Positions 28,721 through 37,397 of a stretch of DNA of 64,000 nt are shown in pieces. The number at the start of each line of letters is the position of its first letter. Within the stretch, counting starts at the first letter, position 1. The DNA comes from Litchfieldia alkalitelluris. GTDB taxonomy: Bacteria > Bacillota > Bacilli > Bacillales > Bacillaceae_L. Where the stretch lies: contig NZ_KV917374.1 in assembly GCF_002019645.1 (NCBI RefSeq), positions 2,182,696 to 2,246,695 on the forward strand. The letters are read 5' to 3'. Made by a program: the position numbers and the translations under genes. The notes below the pieces were generated by a model, which saw only the letters and a list, made by a program, of their open reading frames with translations, had not been told where the DNA came from and did not search any database.

Positions 28721-29129
28721 TGTAAAAATCTATATTTATAGTTTTATAAGCTTTTAGTCTACTAGATGCCTCCAAAAGGAATCTTCATAAATCAACTTCA
28801 CCATCCCCCTGCTATTTTTAATCCTTTATATTCCTGAAAAAATTCCATATATACTGTTATATATTTCTCTTATGAATCGATTGGTGTTATTTTCAAGATT
28901 TTTAAGTCCATTCAGAATTACTACTTTATCCACGAAGTTTTAATTATTTGACTGAAATTTATCTGAAAAAGTGATTATGGGTATCACTTTTAATATTTAT
29001 GAGGATAAGCTGAGGTCAAACCAGTAAACTTTCTTTTAGTCTCTCGACAAACTAATCACTAATTTTCCTTTCTATTTATGAACATGATAAAATAAAGGGA
29101 AGTATTGTAGAAATTAGGGAGGATATTAG
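28721..29129. other. Intergenic region before polA, no gene seen
   Basis: AT-rich sequence without a credible frame. A hairpin AAAAGTGAT / ATCACTTTT at 28967-28991 stands alone in the middle. No clear promoter for polA was found, though GATAAAAT near 29083 could be a -10 region. Confidence 0.5.
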
Positions 29130-31757
29130 ATGAGTAAAAAACTTGTTTTGATAGATGGAAATAGTATTGCTTATCGTGCGTTTTTTGCACTACCACTACT
29201 TAATAATGATAAGGGAATACATACGAACGCTGTTTACGGATTTACAATGATGTTAATGAGAATCCTTGAGCAAGAAAAACCTACCCACATGTTAGTTGCA
29301 TTTGATGCTGGAAAAACGACTTTCCGTCATTCAACTTTTACTGAATATAAAGGTGGGAGGCAAAAAACGCCACCAGAGCTTTCAGAGCAGTTTAATTTCA
29401 TTCGAGAACTTCTAGATGCATATCAAATCTCAAGATATGAGCTAGAGAATTATGAAGCAGACGATATCATTGGAACGATGGCTGTTCAAGCAGAAAAAGA
29501 AGGTTTTGAAGTAAAGGTTATTTCAGGAGATAAAGATTTAACTCAGTTAGCGACTGATAAGGTAACAGTCGACATTACCAAAAAAGGGATTACAGATGTT
29601 GATTCCTATACTCCGAGCTTTATTGAAGAGAAATACGGCTTAACACCCCATCAAATTATCGATATGAAAGGTCTCATGGGTGATGCCTCAGATAATATCC
29701 CTGGTGTACCAGGTGTCGGTGAAAAAACGGCTGTGAAGCTATTGAAGGAATTTAATACACTAGAACATTTACTAGAGAGTACGAATAAGGTTAGTGGAAA
29801 AAAGCTTCAGGAAAAACTTGAAGAATTTAAAGAACAAGCGATTCTTAGTAAAGAACTTGCAACAATTCATAAAGAAGCCCCTGTTAAAATAACTTTTGAT
29901 GATATCTCTTATACTGGTCTTAATGAAAAGAAGGTGTATGAACTATTCAAAGAATTAGGATTTAATTCACTCCTTGAAAAGATTGAACTCACACATAGTG
30001 AGGAAGCAGTTTTGGAAGACATTGATTACATAATCGTTGATGAAGTTAATGACGAAATATTGACAAATGAAGTAGCGATTATTATAGAAGTGATGGAAGA
30101 AAATTATCATAAATCAGAAATACAGGGATTTGCCATTGCAAATGAAAATGGTGCGTTTTTTATACCAACAGAAGTTGCCTTACAATCAGAGCGTTTTAAA
30201 GAATGGGCAGCTGATGAGAGTAATAGGAAGACTTTGTATGATGGGAAGAGATCTACTGTTGCCCTACGATGGAAGGGAATCGATTTAAATGGTGTTGATT
30301 TCGATTGTTTAATTGCAACTTACATTTTAAATCCTGCACAATCTACTGAGGATATAGCGGCAATAGCAAAATCTAAAGGGATTTTTGATGTTCAAACCGA
30401 TGAAGCTGTTTATGGTAAGGGTGCAAAAAGATGCTGCCCAGAACTAAATATCCTTGCTGAGCATCTAGTGAGAAAAGCGATCAGTCTTCAAAAACTCAAG
30501 GGAATTTATTTAGATGAGTTGAAGGAAAATGAACAGTATGATCTATTTAAAGATTTAGAAATGCCTCTTTCTTTAATTTTAGCTGATATGGAATCTGAGG
30601 GAATTACGGTGGATGTATCCAGATTGAAGTTACAGGGAAGACAAATTGCAGAGAACTTAAATAATCTTGAAAAACATATTTATGAACTTGCTGGTGAAGA
30701 GTTCAATATCAACTCACCTAAACAACTAGGAGTTATTTTATTTGAGAAGCTCGAACTACCAGCAGTTAAAAAGACAAAGACTGGATATTCAACATCAGCT
30801 GATATTTTGGAAAAACTGGAAAAAAAACATGAGATTATTAAATACATCTTAGATTACCGTCAATTAGGAAAATTACAATCAACTTATATTGAGGGACTCT
30901 TAAAGGTTGTGCATGAAGATACTTCAAAGGTACATACGATTTACAATCAAGTTCTGACACAAACAGGTAGATTGAGTTCAACAGACCCAAATCTTCAAAA
31001 TATCCCAATTCGTTTAGCAGAAGGGCGGAAAATTAGACAAGCTTTTGTTCCATCACACAGTGATTGGGTAATTTTTGCAGCTGACTATTCTCAAATAGAG
31101 TTACGCGTATTGGCTCACATCGCTAATGATGAAAGTTTAATTGATGCGTTTAACCGTGACTTAGATATTCATACAAAAACGGCAATGGATGTGTTTCATG
31201 TAGGTGAAGATGAAGTTACATCTGATATGAGAAGACAAGCAAAGGCAGTAAACTTTGGCATTGTTTATGGAATTAGTGATTATGGACTTTCTCAAAGTTT
31301 AGGAATCACAAGGAAAGATGCCGGTACATTTATTGAAAGATATCTTGAAAGCTTCCCAGGCGTTAAGGAGTACATGACTGACATTGTTCAAGATGCTAAG
31401 CAAAAGGGATATGTATCGACATTACTTCAGCGTCGACGCTATATACCAGAAATAACGGCAAGGAACTTTAATGTAAGAAGCTTTGCAGAACGAACAGCGA
31501 TGAATACGCCAATTCAGGGTAGTGCAGCAGATATCATAAAGAAAGCAATGATTGATATGGCTTTTCGTTTAGAAACAGAAAATCTTAAATCAAAGCTGCT
31601 ATTACAGGTGCATGATGAATTAATCTTTGAAGTACCGAAGGATGAGATTGAACAGTTGGAAAAGCTAGTCCCAGAGGTCATGGAAAACGCAGTAGAATTG
31701 AAGGTACCATTAAAGGTTGATTATTCATTTGGACCAACCTGGTATGATGCGAAATAA
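29130..31757 (+). CDS. polA: DNA polymerase I
   Basis: The protein has 875 residues (B. subtilis about 880). The 5' nuclease domain (about 1-290) has 'LIDGNSIAYRAFFALP' and 'ADDIIG'. The middle exonuclease-like domain (about 300-470) lacks the DxE metal ligands, so proofreading is probably absent, as in other bacilli. The A-family polymerase has 'AADYSQIELRVLAHI' (motif A), 'RRQAKAVNFGIVYG' (motif B) and 'LLQVHDELIFEV' (motif C). It fills gaps in repair and Okazaki fragment joining. It is 12 bases from mutM. Confidence 0.97.
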   Translation: MSKKLVLIDGNSIAYRAFFALPLLNNDKGIHTNAVYGFTMMLMRILEQEKPTHMLVAFDAGKTTFRHSTFTEYKGGRQKTPPELSEQFNFIRELLDAYQISRYELENYEADDIIGTMAVQAEKEGFEVKVISGDKDLTQLATDKVTVDITKKGITDVDSYTPSFIEEKYGLTPHQIIDMKGLMGDASDNIPGVPGVGEKTAVKLLKEFNTLEHLLESTNKVSGKKLQEKLEEFKEQAILSKELATIHKEAPVKITFDDISYTGLNEKKVYELFKELGFNSLLEKIELTHSEEAVLEDIDYIIVDEVNDEILTNEVAIIIEVMEENYHKSEIQGFAIANENGAFFIPTEVALQSERFKEWAADESNRKTLYDGKRSTVALRWKGIDLNGVDFDCLIATYILNPAQSTEDIAAIAKSKGIFDVQTDEAVYGKGAKRCCPELNILAEHLVRKAISLQKLKGIYLDELKENEQYDLFKDLEMPLSLILADMESEGITVDVSRLKLQGRQIAENLNNLEKHIYELAGEEFNINSPKQLGVILFEKLELPAVKKTKTGYSTSADILEKLEKKHEIIKYILDYRQLGKLQSTYIEGLLKVVHEDTSKVHTIYNQVLTQTGRLSSTDPNLQNIPIRLAEGRKIRQAFVPSHSDWVIFAADYSQIELRVLAHIANDESLIDAFNRDLDIHTKTAMDVFHVGEDEVTSDMRRQAKAVNFGIVYGISDYGLSQSLGITRKDAGTFIERYLESFPGVKEYMTDIVQDAKQKGYVSTLLQRRRYIPEITARNFNVRSFAERTAMNTPIQGSAADIIKKAMIDMAFRLETENLKSKLLLQVHDELIFEVPKDEIEQLEKLVPEVMENAVELKVPLKVDYSFGPTWYDAK

Positions 31758-31769
31758 AGGGGTGATCGT

Positions 31770-32600
31770 ATGCCAGAATTACCAGAAGTCGAAACAGTCA
31801 GGCGTACTTTAATCGGACTGGTTGCGGGAAAAACAATACAAACTGTCGAGGTCTTATGGCCAAAGATGATCAAAAAACCTGAAGAAGTTTCACAGTTTAT
31901 TGATGCCTTAAAAGGACAAACCATTCAAGATGTGGAGCGCAGAGGAAAATTTCTTAAGTTTATTCTCGATGATTACACTCTTGTTTCACATCTAAGAATG
32001 GAAGGAAGGTATGGGCTGTACCCGCAGGAAGTTCCTTATGATAAACATACACACGTCCTGTTTACGTTTACAGATGGCTTTCAGTTGAGGTATCGAGATG
32101 TAAGAAAATTTGGAACGATGCACTTATATTTAAAAGGGGAAGAAGAGAACGATTTACCTCTTGCTCAGCTAGGACCTGAACCATTTTCAATGGAATTTAC
32201 GGAAAAACATTTGAAAGACCACTTAAAGAAAACGAATCGTAAGGTGAAGGTGGCATTATTAGATCAGAAAATCGTCGTTGGTTTAGGAAATATCTATGTT
32301 GATGAAGCATTATTTAGATCTGGTATTCACCCAGAACGTGAGGCGAATTCATTAAAGCCTCGAGAAATAAAAAAATTACATGAAGAAATCATTAATACAC
32401 TTCAGGAAGCTGTTGATAAGGGTGGGAGTACCATTCGTTCATATGTTAACTCCCAAGGCGAAATCGGTATGTTTCAGCTTCAGTTATTTGTGTATGGTCA
32501 AAAAGGTGAAGCTTGTAAAAAATGTGGGATTGCAATTGAAAAAACAGTTGTTGGGGGACGTGGGACTCACTTTTGCCCTAAATGCCAAAAGAAGAAGTAA
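31770..32600 (+). CDS. mutM: Formamidopyrimidine-DNA glycosylase
   Basis: This base-excision enzyme for 8-oxoguanine and ring-opened purines has 276 residues. N-terminal catalytic P2-E3 is in 'MPELPEVETVRR', and the lysine of the beta-turn is K59-type in 'RRGKFLKF'. Helix-two-turn-helix 'GLGNIYVDEALF' and the C-terminal zinc finger with CxxC...CxxC (last 30 residues) are intact. It lies next to polA, a repair pairing also seen in B. subtilis. Confidence 0.97.
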   Translation: MPELPEVETVRRTLIGLVAGKTIQTVEVLWPKMIKKPEEVSQFIDALKGQTIQDVERRGKFLKFILDDYTLVSHLRMEGRYGLYPQEVPYDKHTHVLFTFTDGFQLRYRDVRKFGTMHLYLKGEEENDLPLAQLGPEPFSMEFTEKHLKDHLKKTNRKVKVALLDQKIVVGLGNIYVDEALFRSGIHPEREANSLKPREIKKLHEEIINTLQEAVDKGGSTIRSYVNSQGEIGMFQLQLFVYGQKGEACKKCGIAIEKTVVGGRGTHFCPKCQKKK

Positions 32601-32642
32601 CCCCTGAGTGTCATGTTTAATATCAGACTTAGAACTGAGTTT

Positions 32643-32710
32643 TATTGTCTAGCTTAACCACAACCAGGTTCAGGGCTTGTCGCGGATAAGCGGGTGTTCC
32701 AGCGCTTTTA
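32643..32710 (-). repeat. Partial element B remnant
   Basis: The stretch 'TTGTCTAGCTTAACCACAAC' to 'GGTGTTCCAGCGCTTTT' resembles both ends of element B but has lost the middle. It lies between mutM and ytaF. Confidence 0.5.
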
Positions 32711-32793
32711 TTGTAAAATGAAAATGGACGTATCACATTGAATGGGCTCCTTCCATATACTAACTTAGCGATTGTTAGGAAGGAGCTATATAA

Positions 32794-33435
32794 ATGGTTC
32801 AATACATTTCACTACTTTTGTTGGCATTTGCGGTTAGTTTGGATAGTTTTAGCGTGGGCTTTACTTATGGATTAAGAAAAATGAAAATCCCCTTTAAATC
32901 AATCGTGATGATTGCTTGTTGTTCGGCATTAACTTTGTTAGTGGCCATGGTTGTTGGGAACACGATATCAACCTTTTTGTCTCCCCAATTTGCTGAGATG
33001 ATTGGAGGAGCAGTTTTAGTTCTCATAGGATGTTGGATTCTTTATCAATTTTTTAAACCTTCAAGCGATTCTTCTAATGAAGAAGGCAAGCAGAAGAAAA
33101 CATTAGTAAAGGTTGAAATTAAGTCACTAGGTTTAGTCATTCAAATCCTTCGAAGACCAATGGAAGCTGATTTTGATAAGTCAGGTACAATTACTGGAAT
33201 AGAAGCGTTTTTATTAGGTATAGCACTTTCTTTGGATGCTTTTGGTGCAGGAATTGGAGCTGCTTTATTAGGATATTCGCCATGGTTGATGGCTATTTTT
33301 GTTGCTTTTATGAGCTCTCTTTTTGTTATGACAGGAATCCGCTGTGGAAGGTTTCTATCTGAAATGAAATGGGTCGAAAAATTCACATTATTACCTGGTG
33401 TATTATTAATCGTCCTTGGAATCTGGAAGCTGTAA
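32794..33435 (+). CDS. ytaF: Sporulation membrane protein YtaF
   Basis: The protein has 213 residues and six hydrophobic segments in two repeats, each with an acidic 'SLDSFSVGFTYG' / 'SLDAFGAGIGAA' motif, as in the MntP/YtaF manganese-exporter-like group. A cytosolic linker (about 88-130) is charged. In B. subtilis ytaF is expressed in sporulation. The substrate is unproven. AAGGAGC precedes the ATG, and coaE follows after 56 bases. Confidence 0.92.
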   Translation: MVQYISLLLLAFAVSLDSFSVGFTYGLRKMKIPFKSIVMIACCSALTLLVAMVVGNTISTFLSPQFAEMIGGAVLVLIGCWILYQFFKPSSDSSNEEGKQKKTLVKVEIKSLGLVIQILRRPMEADFDKSGTITGIEAFLLGIALSLDAFGAGIGAALLGYSPWLMAIFVAFMSSLFVMTGIRCGRFLSEMKWVEKFTLLPGVLLIVLGIWKL

Positions 33436-33491
33436 ATAGATGTTATAAAAGAAAAGTTATTTTAGGTATTAAGCTTTAGGAGGAAGTATTC

Positions 33492-34103
33492 ATGGCTTTA
33501 GTCGTAGGTTTAACAGGTGGTATTGCTAGTGGCAAAAGCACGGTTTCAGCTATGCTGCACACACTAGGATTGCCTGTTATTGACGCAGATGTCATTGCAA
33601 GAGAAGTAGTCGAAATAGGAGAACCATCATACAATCAAATTGTTAGTGTTTTTGGTAAAGAGATCTTAAATGAAGATTTGACACTAAATCGGATAATGCT
33701 AGGATCAATCATCTTTAATGATTCTGTTAAACGTCAACAACTAAATGCGATTGTTCATCCAGCCGTCCGAAAAAAAATGTTAGATGAAAAGGACGCATAC
33801 TTTAATAAAGGAGAAGCTACCGTCTTTTTAGATATCCCTTTGTTGTTTGAAAGTAACTTAACAAACCTTGTGGATAAAACAATCGTTGTTTATGTAGATG
33901 AAGAGGTTCAAGTGAAAAGGTTGATGAATCGAAATGATTTTTCGATCGAGGAAGCGAACTCAAGGATTTCATCACAAATGCCATTAAGAGAAAAAATGGC
34001 CCTTGCAGACGCAGTGATAAATAATAATGGAACAGTAGAGGAAACTGAGAAGCAGCTAATAGAAATACTTAACTTATGGAATATAAAGATGACGGGAGAA
34101 TAG
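33492..34103 (+). CDS. coaE: Dephospho-CoA kinase
   Basis: This is the last step of coenzyme A synthesis, phosphorylating the ribose 3'-hydroxyl of dephospho-CoA. It has 203 residues. The P-loop spans G9-T17 (GGIASGKST), the acceptor region is 'IDADVIAREV', and the lid has 'FLDIPLLFE'. AGGAGG precedes the ATG. The stop codon lies in the stem of a terminator. Confidence 0.96.
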   Translation: MALVVGLTGGIASGKSTVSAMLHTLGLPVIDADVIAREVVEIGEPSYNQIVSVFGKEILNEDLTLNRIMLGSIIFNDSVKRQQLNAIVHPAVRKKMLDEKDAYFNKGEATVFLDIPLLFESNLTNLVDKTIVVYVDEEVQVKRLMNRNDFSIEEANSRISSQMPLREKMALADAVINNNGTVEETEKQLIEILNLWNIKMTGE

Positions 34104-34125
34104 CTCAAGCAATGGGCTATTTTTT
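34099..34125 (+). terminator. Terminator at the end of coaE
   Basis: AATAGCTCA pairs with TGGGCTATT around AGCAA, then TTTTT. It includes the coaE stop codon. Confidence 0.7.
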
Positions 34126-34240
34126 GTTTATAAAGATCCATGCAAGAGAAGATGAATATTGCTCTTTATATTGTGATATCCCTCCAAAATCAATAATGGC
34201 CTTTTGAGCTTTTTGTCCAATTTTCAAAAACATTCTAAAA

Positions 34241-34251
34241 AGTATAACATT
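34241..34251 (-). promoter_or_regulatory. CcpN-like box 1 upstream of gapB
   Basis: The minus strand reads AATGTTATACT, one mismatch to the CcpN consensus TRTGHYATAYW. It lies about 50 bases before box 2. Confidence 0.4.
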
Positions 34252-34291
34252 TTATTGTAGTTAAAATACTTGATTACATACTAATGTTTAA

Positions 34292-34302
34292 TGTGATATA
34301 CT
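34292..34302 (+). promoter_or_regulatory. CcpN-like box 2 overlapping the gapB -10
   Basis: TGTGATATACT is a full match to TRTGHYATAYW and includes the -10 hexamer TATACT. CcpN represses gluconeogenic gapB on glucose in B. subtilis, so repression here is expected. Confidence 0.65.
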
Positions 34303-34323
34303 TTATTTAAAACTTATATAAAT

Positions 34324-34334
34324 AGTATAACACA
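34324..34334 (-). promoter_or_regulatory. CcpN-like box 3 downstream of the gapB -10
   Basis: The minus strand reads TGTGTTATACT, a full match to TRTGHYATAYW, 32 bases beyond box 2. Confidence 0.6.
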
Positions 34335-34353
34335 TTACAAGGGGATGATAGAT

Positions 34354-35385
34354 ATGAAACCTAGAATTGCAATTAATGGCTTTGGTAGAATCGGCAGAAT
34401 GGTATTTCGTAAAGCAATCGTCGAAAACGATTTAAATATTATTGCTATTAATGCAAGTTACCCAGCTGAAACATTGGCCCATCTTTTAAAGTATGATTCA
34501 ATTCACGGCAAGTTTGAGGGAGAAGTAGTGGCAGAGGGCGACTATTTATTTGTCAATGGTAAAGAAGTTCTTTTAGTAAACTCTAGAGATCCATTAGAGC
34601 TTCCGTGGAGAAGACTAGATATTGATATTGTGGTGGAAGCTACTGGGAAATTTAACGCAAAGGATAAAGCGATGTTACACGTAAAAGCTGGCGCTAAAAA
34701 AGTAATTTTAACTGCTCCAGGTGAAAATGAGGATATTACAATCGTCATGGGGGTGAATGATGATGAGTATGATGCAAGAAAGCACACCATCATTTCAAAC
34801 GCTTCTTGTACAACAAATTGTTTAGCGCCTGTCATTAAAGTTCTTGATGAACAATTTGGCATTCAAAATGGATTAATGACTACAGTTCATGCATTTACAA
34901 ATGATCAAAATAATATTGATAACCCACATAAAGATTTAAGGAGAGCCCGCGCATGTGGTCAATCGATTATTCCTACTACAACTGGTGCTGCTAAAGCACT
35001 TGGCTTAGTTTTACCGCACCTTAAAGGGAAATTGCACGGTCTTGCTCTACGTGTGCCCACGCCAAACGTATCCTTGGTGGACTTAGTTGTGGATATAAAT
35101 AAAAAGGTAACAGTAGAGGAAGTTAATGAAGCCTTTATCAAAGCCTCTAAACATGGACTAAATGGAATAATTCAATTTACATCTGAACCATTAGTTTCTG
35201 TTGACTTCAATACAAATACACATTCTTCAATCATTGATGGCTTGTCAACGATGGTTATAGAGCATCACAAAATAAAGGTATTAGCTTGGTATGATAATGA
35301 ATGGGGTTATTCGAGCAGAGTGATTGACCTTGCCAAATTGGTTGGATATGAAATGCTTTCAAAAACAAATTCAAAAGTTGGATAA
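34354..35385 (+). CDS. gapB: Gluconeogenic glyceraldehyde-3-phosphate dehydrogenase GapB
   Basis: This NADP-preferring GAPDH works in the gluconeogenic direction. It has 343 residues. Rossmann 'INGFGRIGRMVFRK' (7-20) is followed by 'AINASYPAET', where glycolytic GapA has an NAD-selecting aspartate. Catalytic C152 lies in 'SNASCTTNC', with histidine in 'TTVHAFTNDQ'. The ATG at 34354 follows AAGGGGATG at good spacing; an ATG 9 bases earlier overlaps that site. Unlike B. subtilis, where gapB and speD are co-transcribed, a terminator and a new promoter separate them here. Confidence 0.95.
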   Translation: MKPRIAINGFGRIGRMVFRKAIVENDLNIIAINASYPAETLAHLLKYDSIHGKFEGEVVAEGDYLFVNGKEVLLVNSRDPLELPWRRLDIDIVVEATGKFNAKDKAMLHVKAGAKKVILTAPGENEDITIVMGVNDDEYDARKHTIISNASCTTNCLAPVIKVLDEQFGIQNGLMTTVHAFTNDQNNIDNPHKDLRRARACGQSIIPTTTGAAKALGLVLPHLKGKLHGLALRVPTPNVSLVDLVVDINKKVTVEEVNEAFIKASKHGLNGIIQFTSEPLVSVDFNTNTHSSIIDGLSTMVIEHHKIKVLAWYDNEWGYSSRVIDLAKLVGYEMLSKTNSKVG

Positions 35386-35423
35386 AAGCTGAATAATAGA
35401 AAAATTTAATGGGGAAAATAAAT

Positions 35424-35455
35424 GTTGAATGGCTAAAAGAACCATTCAGTTTTTT
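35424..35455 (+). terminator. Terminator after gapB
   Basis: TTGAATGG pairs with CCATTCA around CTAAAAGAA, followed by six T residues. Confidence 0.75.
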
Positions 35456-35535
35456 GAACCCCTTTGCGGTGCAAATTATGGTAAGCATATTTTAATGAAA
35501 ATCCCTTTAACAACAAAATATAACAATAAACTCGG

Positions 35536-35564
35536 TTGCAAAAACAATATAAACTTAGTATACT
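35536..35564 (+). promoter_or_regulatory. Predicted SigA promoter of speD
   Basis: TTGCAA and TATACT are spaced by 17 bases, giving a start near 35571 and a leader of about 130 bases. Confidence 0.65.
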
Positions 35565-35570
35565 ATTTTT

Positions 35571-35703
35571 CGTGAACTTCTTACATGCGTTGGATTTGTG
35601 ACTACTTAAAGGGTTAGGACCTCTCTGGACTAACTTGCCCCCGTGGTAGCTCTCAGCCTGTCGCTATTCATGAAATAAATTTGTTAAAGGGGGAAATTGA
35701 ATA
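35571..35703 (+). promoter_or_regulatory. Structured speD leader, possible translational switch
   Basis: The leader is GC-richer than its flanks. Stems: GTTAG (35613-35617) with CTAAC (35630-35634), inner CC/GG; and TAGC (35647-35650) with GCTA (35663-35666). CCCCC at 35638-35642 is complementary to the GGGGG of the speD ribosome binding site (35689-35693), so a fold hiding that site is possible. No known riboswitch class was recognised. The ligand, if any, is unknown; S-adenosylmethionine or polyamines would suit the gene. Confidence 0.5.
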
Positions 35704-36084
35704 ATGGAAACAATGGGACGTCATGTAATCTCTGAACTATGGGGTTGTGACTTTGAAAAATTAAATAACGTTGATGAAATTGAACGAACTTTTGTTAATG
35801 CGGCTTTAAAATCAGGTGCTGAGGTACGTGAGGTTGCATTTCATAAATTTGCACCTCAAGGTGTGAGCGGAGTGGTTATCATCTCTGAATCACATTTAAC
35901 AATTCACAGTTTTCCTGAGCATGGTTATGCTAGTATTGATGTTTACACATGTGGAGATTTAGATCCTAATATCGCAGCTGACTTTATAGCTGAGGCATTA
36001 GGTGCACAAACTCGAGAAAATATCGAGTTACCTCGTGGGATGGGTCCAGTACAAGTTAAGCAAGCACAAGTAAAAGCCCTTTAA
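35704..36084 (+). CDS. speD: S-adenosylmethionine decarboxylase proenzyme
   Basis: The enzyme makes decarboxylated SAM for spermidine synthesis. It has 126 residues, the short class 1B type. Self-cleavage occurs before S63 in '[10 protein letters not shown]', giving the pyruvoyl group; H68 and C83-type residues follow in 'IDVYTCGD'. AAAGGGGG precedes the ATG. It has its own promoter and structured leader, and a strong terminator downstream. Confidence 0.96.
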   Translation: METMGRHVISELWGCDFEKLNNVDEIERTFVNAALKSGAEVREVAFHKFAPQGVSGVVIISESHLTIHSFPEHGYASIDVYTCGDLDPNIAADFIAEALGAQTRENIELPRGMGPVQVKQAQVKAL

Positions 36085-36108
36085 AAAAATTGAATAATCG
36101 ACTATGAT

Positions 36109-36137
36109 AAGAGGTGTATGTAAATACACCTCTTTTT
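36109..36137 (+). terminator. Terminator after speD
   Basis: AAGAGGTGTA / TACACCTCTT around TGTAAA, then T residues. Confidence 0.85.
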
Positions 36138-36303
36138 TAAGTTTGTACCTAGTTTTATTGTCCATCTCTTGAGGGACTTCAGGTCATGTTCATAAGTCAC
36201 GGATTCAATCAAAAATTTAGTAATATTTAAACACAGTAAAGATGTAATTAGCTAATTACAAAAAATATATAAAACAGCTATGACAAAAGGAGTGTCGAAT
36301 TTA

Positions 36304-36678
36304 ATGGGAAAGTTTAAGAGTTTTTTTACAAATCATAATGAAACAAGAGATGAACATCAGGATCCAGCTTTGCGAAGCCATTACTACAAGACCACACAAA
36401 AGAAAGCATTGGAAGCGGTTCAAGAATTATTTGGGTCAATGAATGGATATAAAGTAACTTCTGTTTCTGAGGAACGTGGAGAGCTAAGCATTAAGAGTAA
36501 AAAGGCTTTTATTGTTGTCACAATTATTAGTGTTCGTCCATTTGAAACTTCTGTTGATTTTTCTGTTACAACTGAAAGTGGCTTCATACCAATTGATTTT
36601 GGGTATAGTAAAAAAGAAATCAATAACCTTTATAATAAGCTAGATTCTAAATTACCATTTCTACGTGGTGGACAATAA
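36304..36678 (+). CDS. Conserved cytosolic protein of unknown function
   Basis: The protein has 124 residues, soluble, with alternating beta-rich stretches ('GELSIKSKKAFIVVTIISVRPFETSVDFSV') and a C-terminal helix. No catalytic motif is recognised. I recall similar proteins called only 'cytosolic protein' near speD or nrdR in bacilli. The ATG at 36304 is preferred because AAAGGAG lies upstream of it; an in-frame ATG at 36280 has no ribosome binding site. Confidence 0.75.
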   Translation: MGKFKSFFTNHNETRDEHQDPALRSHYYKTTQKKALEAVQELFGSMNGYKVTSVSEERGELSIKSKKAFIVVTIISVRPFETSVDFSVTTESGFIPIDFGYSKKEINNLYNKLDSKLPFLRGGQ

Positions 36679-36792
36679 TCTCATTACGCCTTATAAAAGC
36701 TTGTACTTGTTACGTATTTTTTATAAAATTAAAGTAATGAAAGCTTAAGACTTTTGGGATCTTCTCTACAAAGAGATGGGAGCTGTAATAAG

Positions 36793-37251
36793 ATGAAATG
36801 CCCTACATGTCAATACAATGGAACTAGAGTATTAGATTCTCGACCAGTTGACGATGGACGAGCTATTAGAAGAAGGCGCGAATGTGAAAACTGTCAATAT
36901 CGATTTACTACCTTTGAAAAGGTCGAGGAAATTCCACTAATTGTTGTAAAAAAGGAAGGTACTCGTGAGGAATTTAGCAGAGAGAAAATGCTCCGAGGGT
37001 TAATAAAGGCCTGTGAGAAACGACCAGTAGCTCTCAAACAATTAGAAGATATTACTCACGATGTTGAAAAGGAACTTCGCAATTTAGGAATTTCTGAAGT
37101 CAGCAGTGATTCGATTGGTCAATTAGTGATGGATCGACTTTCAACCATTGACGAGGTTGCATATGTACGTTTTGCATCAGTATATCGTCAGTTTAAAGAT
37201 ATTAATGTCTTTATTGAAGAATTGAAAGAACTAATTAAAAAAGAACGATAA
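36793..37251 (+). CDS. nrdR: Transcriptional repressor NrdR
   Basis: NrdR is an ATP/dATP-sensing repressor of ribonucleotide reductase genes. It has 152 residues. The N-terminal zinc ribbon has C3, C6, C31 and C34 ('CPTCQYNG...CENCQYRF'), and the ATP-cone starts near residue 49 ('[16 protein letters not shown]'). The ATG at 36793 gives the exact family start MKCP; an upstream frame extension to 36754 runs through the GGGAG site. It precedes dnaB as in B. subtilis. Confidence 0.95.
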   Translation: MKCPTCQYNGTRVLDSRPVDDGRAIRRRRECENCQYRFTTFEKVEEIPLIVVKKEGTREEFSREKMLRGLIKACEKRPVALKQLEDITHDVEKELRNLGISEVSSDSIGQLVMDRLSTIDEVAYVRFASVYRQFKDINVFIEELKELIKKER

Positions 37252-37278
37252 AAAGAGCTTACTTACTAGGCTCTTTTT
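37250..37278 (+). terminator. Terminator after nrdR
   Basis: AAAAAGAGC / GCTCTTTTT with an 11-base loop, at the nrdR stop codon. Confidence 0.75.
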
Positions 37279-37397
37279 CTTAACTAAACATGATTATGCT
37301 ACTGATAATTACGTATCAAATTAGATAAACTATTTGACTAAGGCTCATAAAGAGTAATAATATTTATGATTTTTTTTAGGGAAGGCTTTGATGAGGA

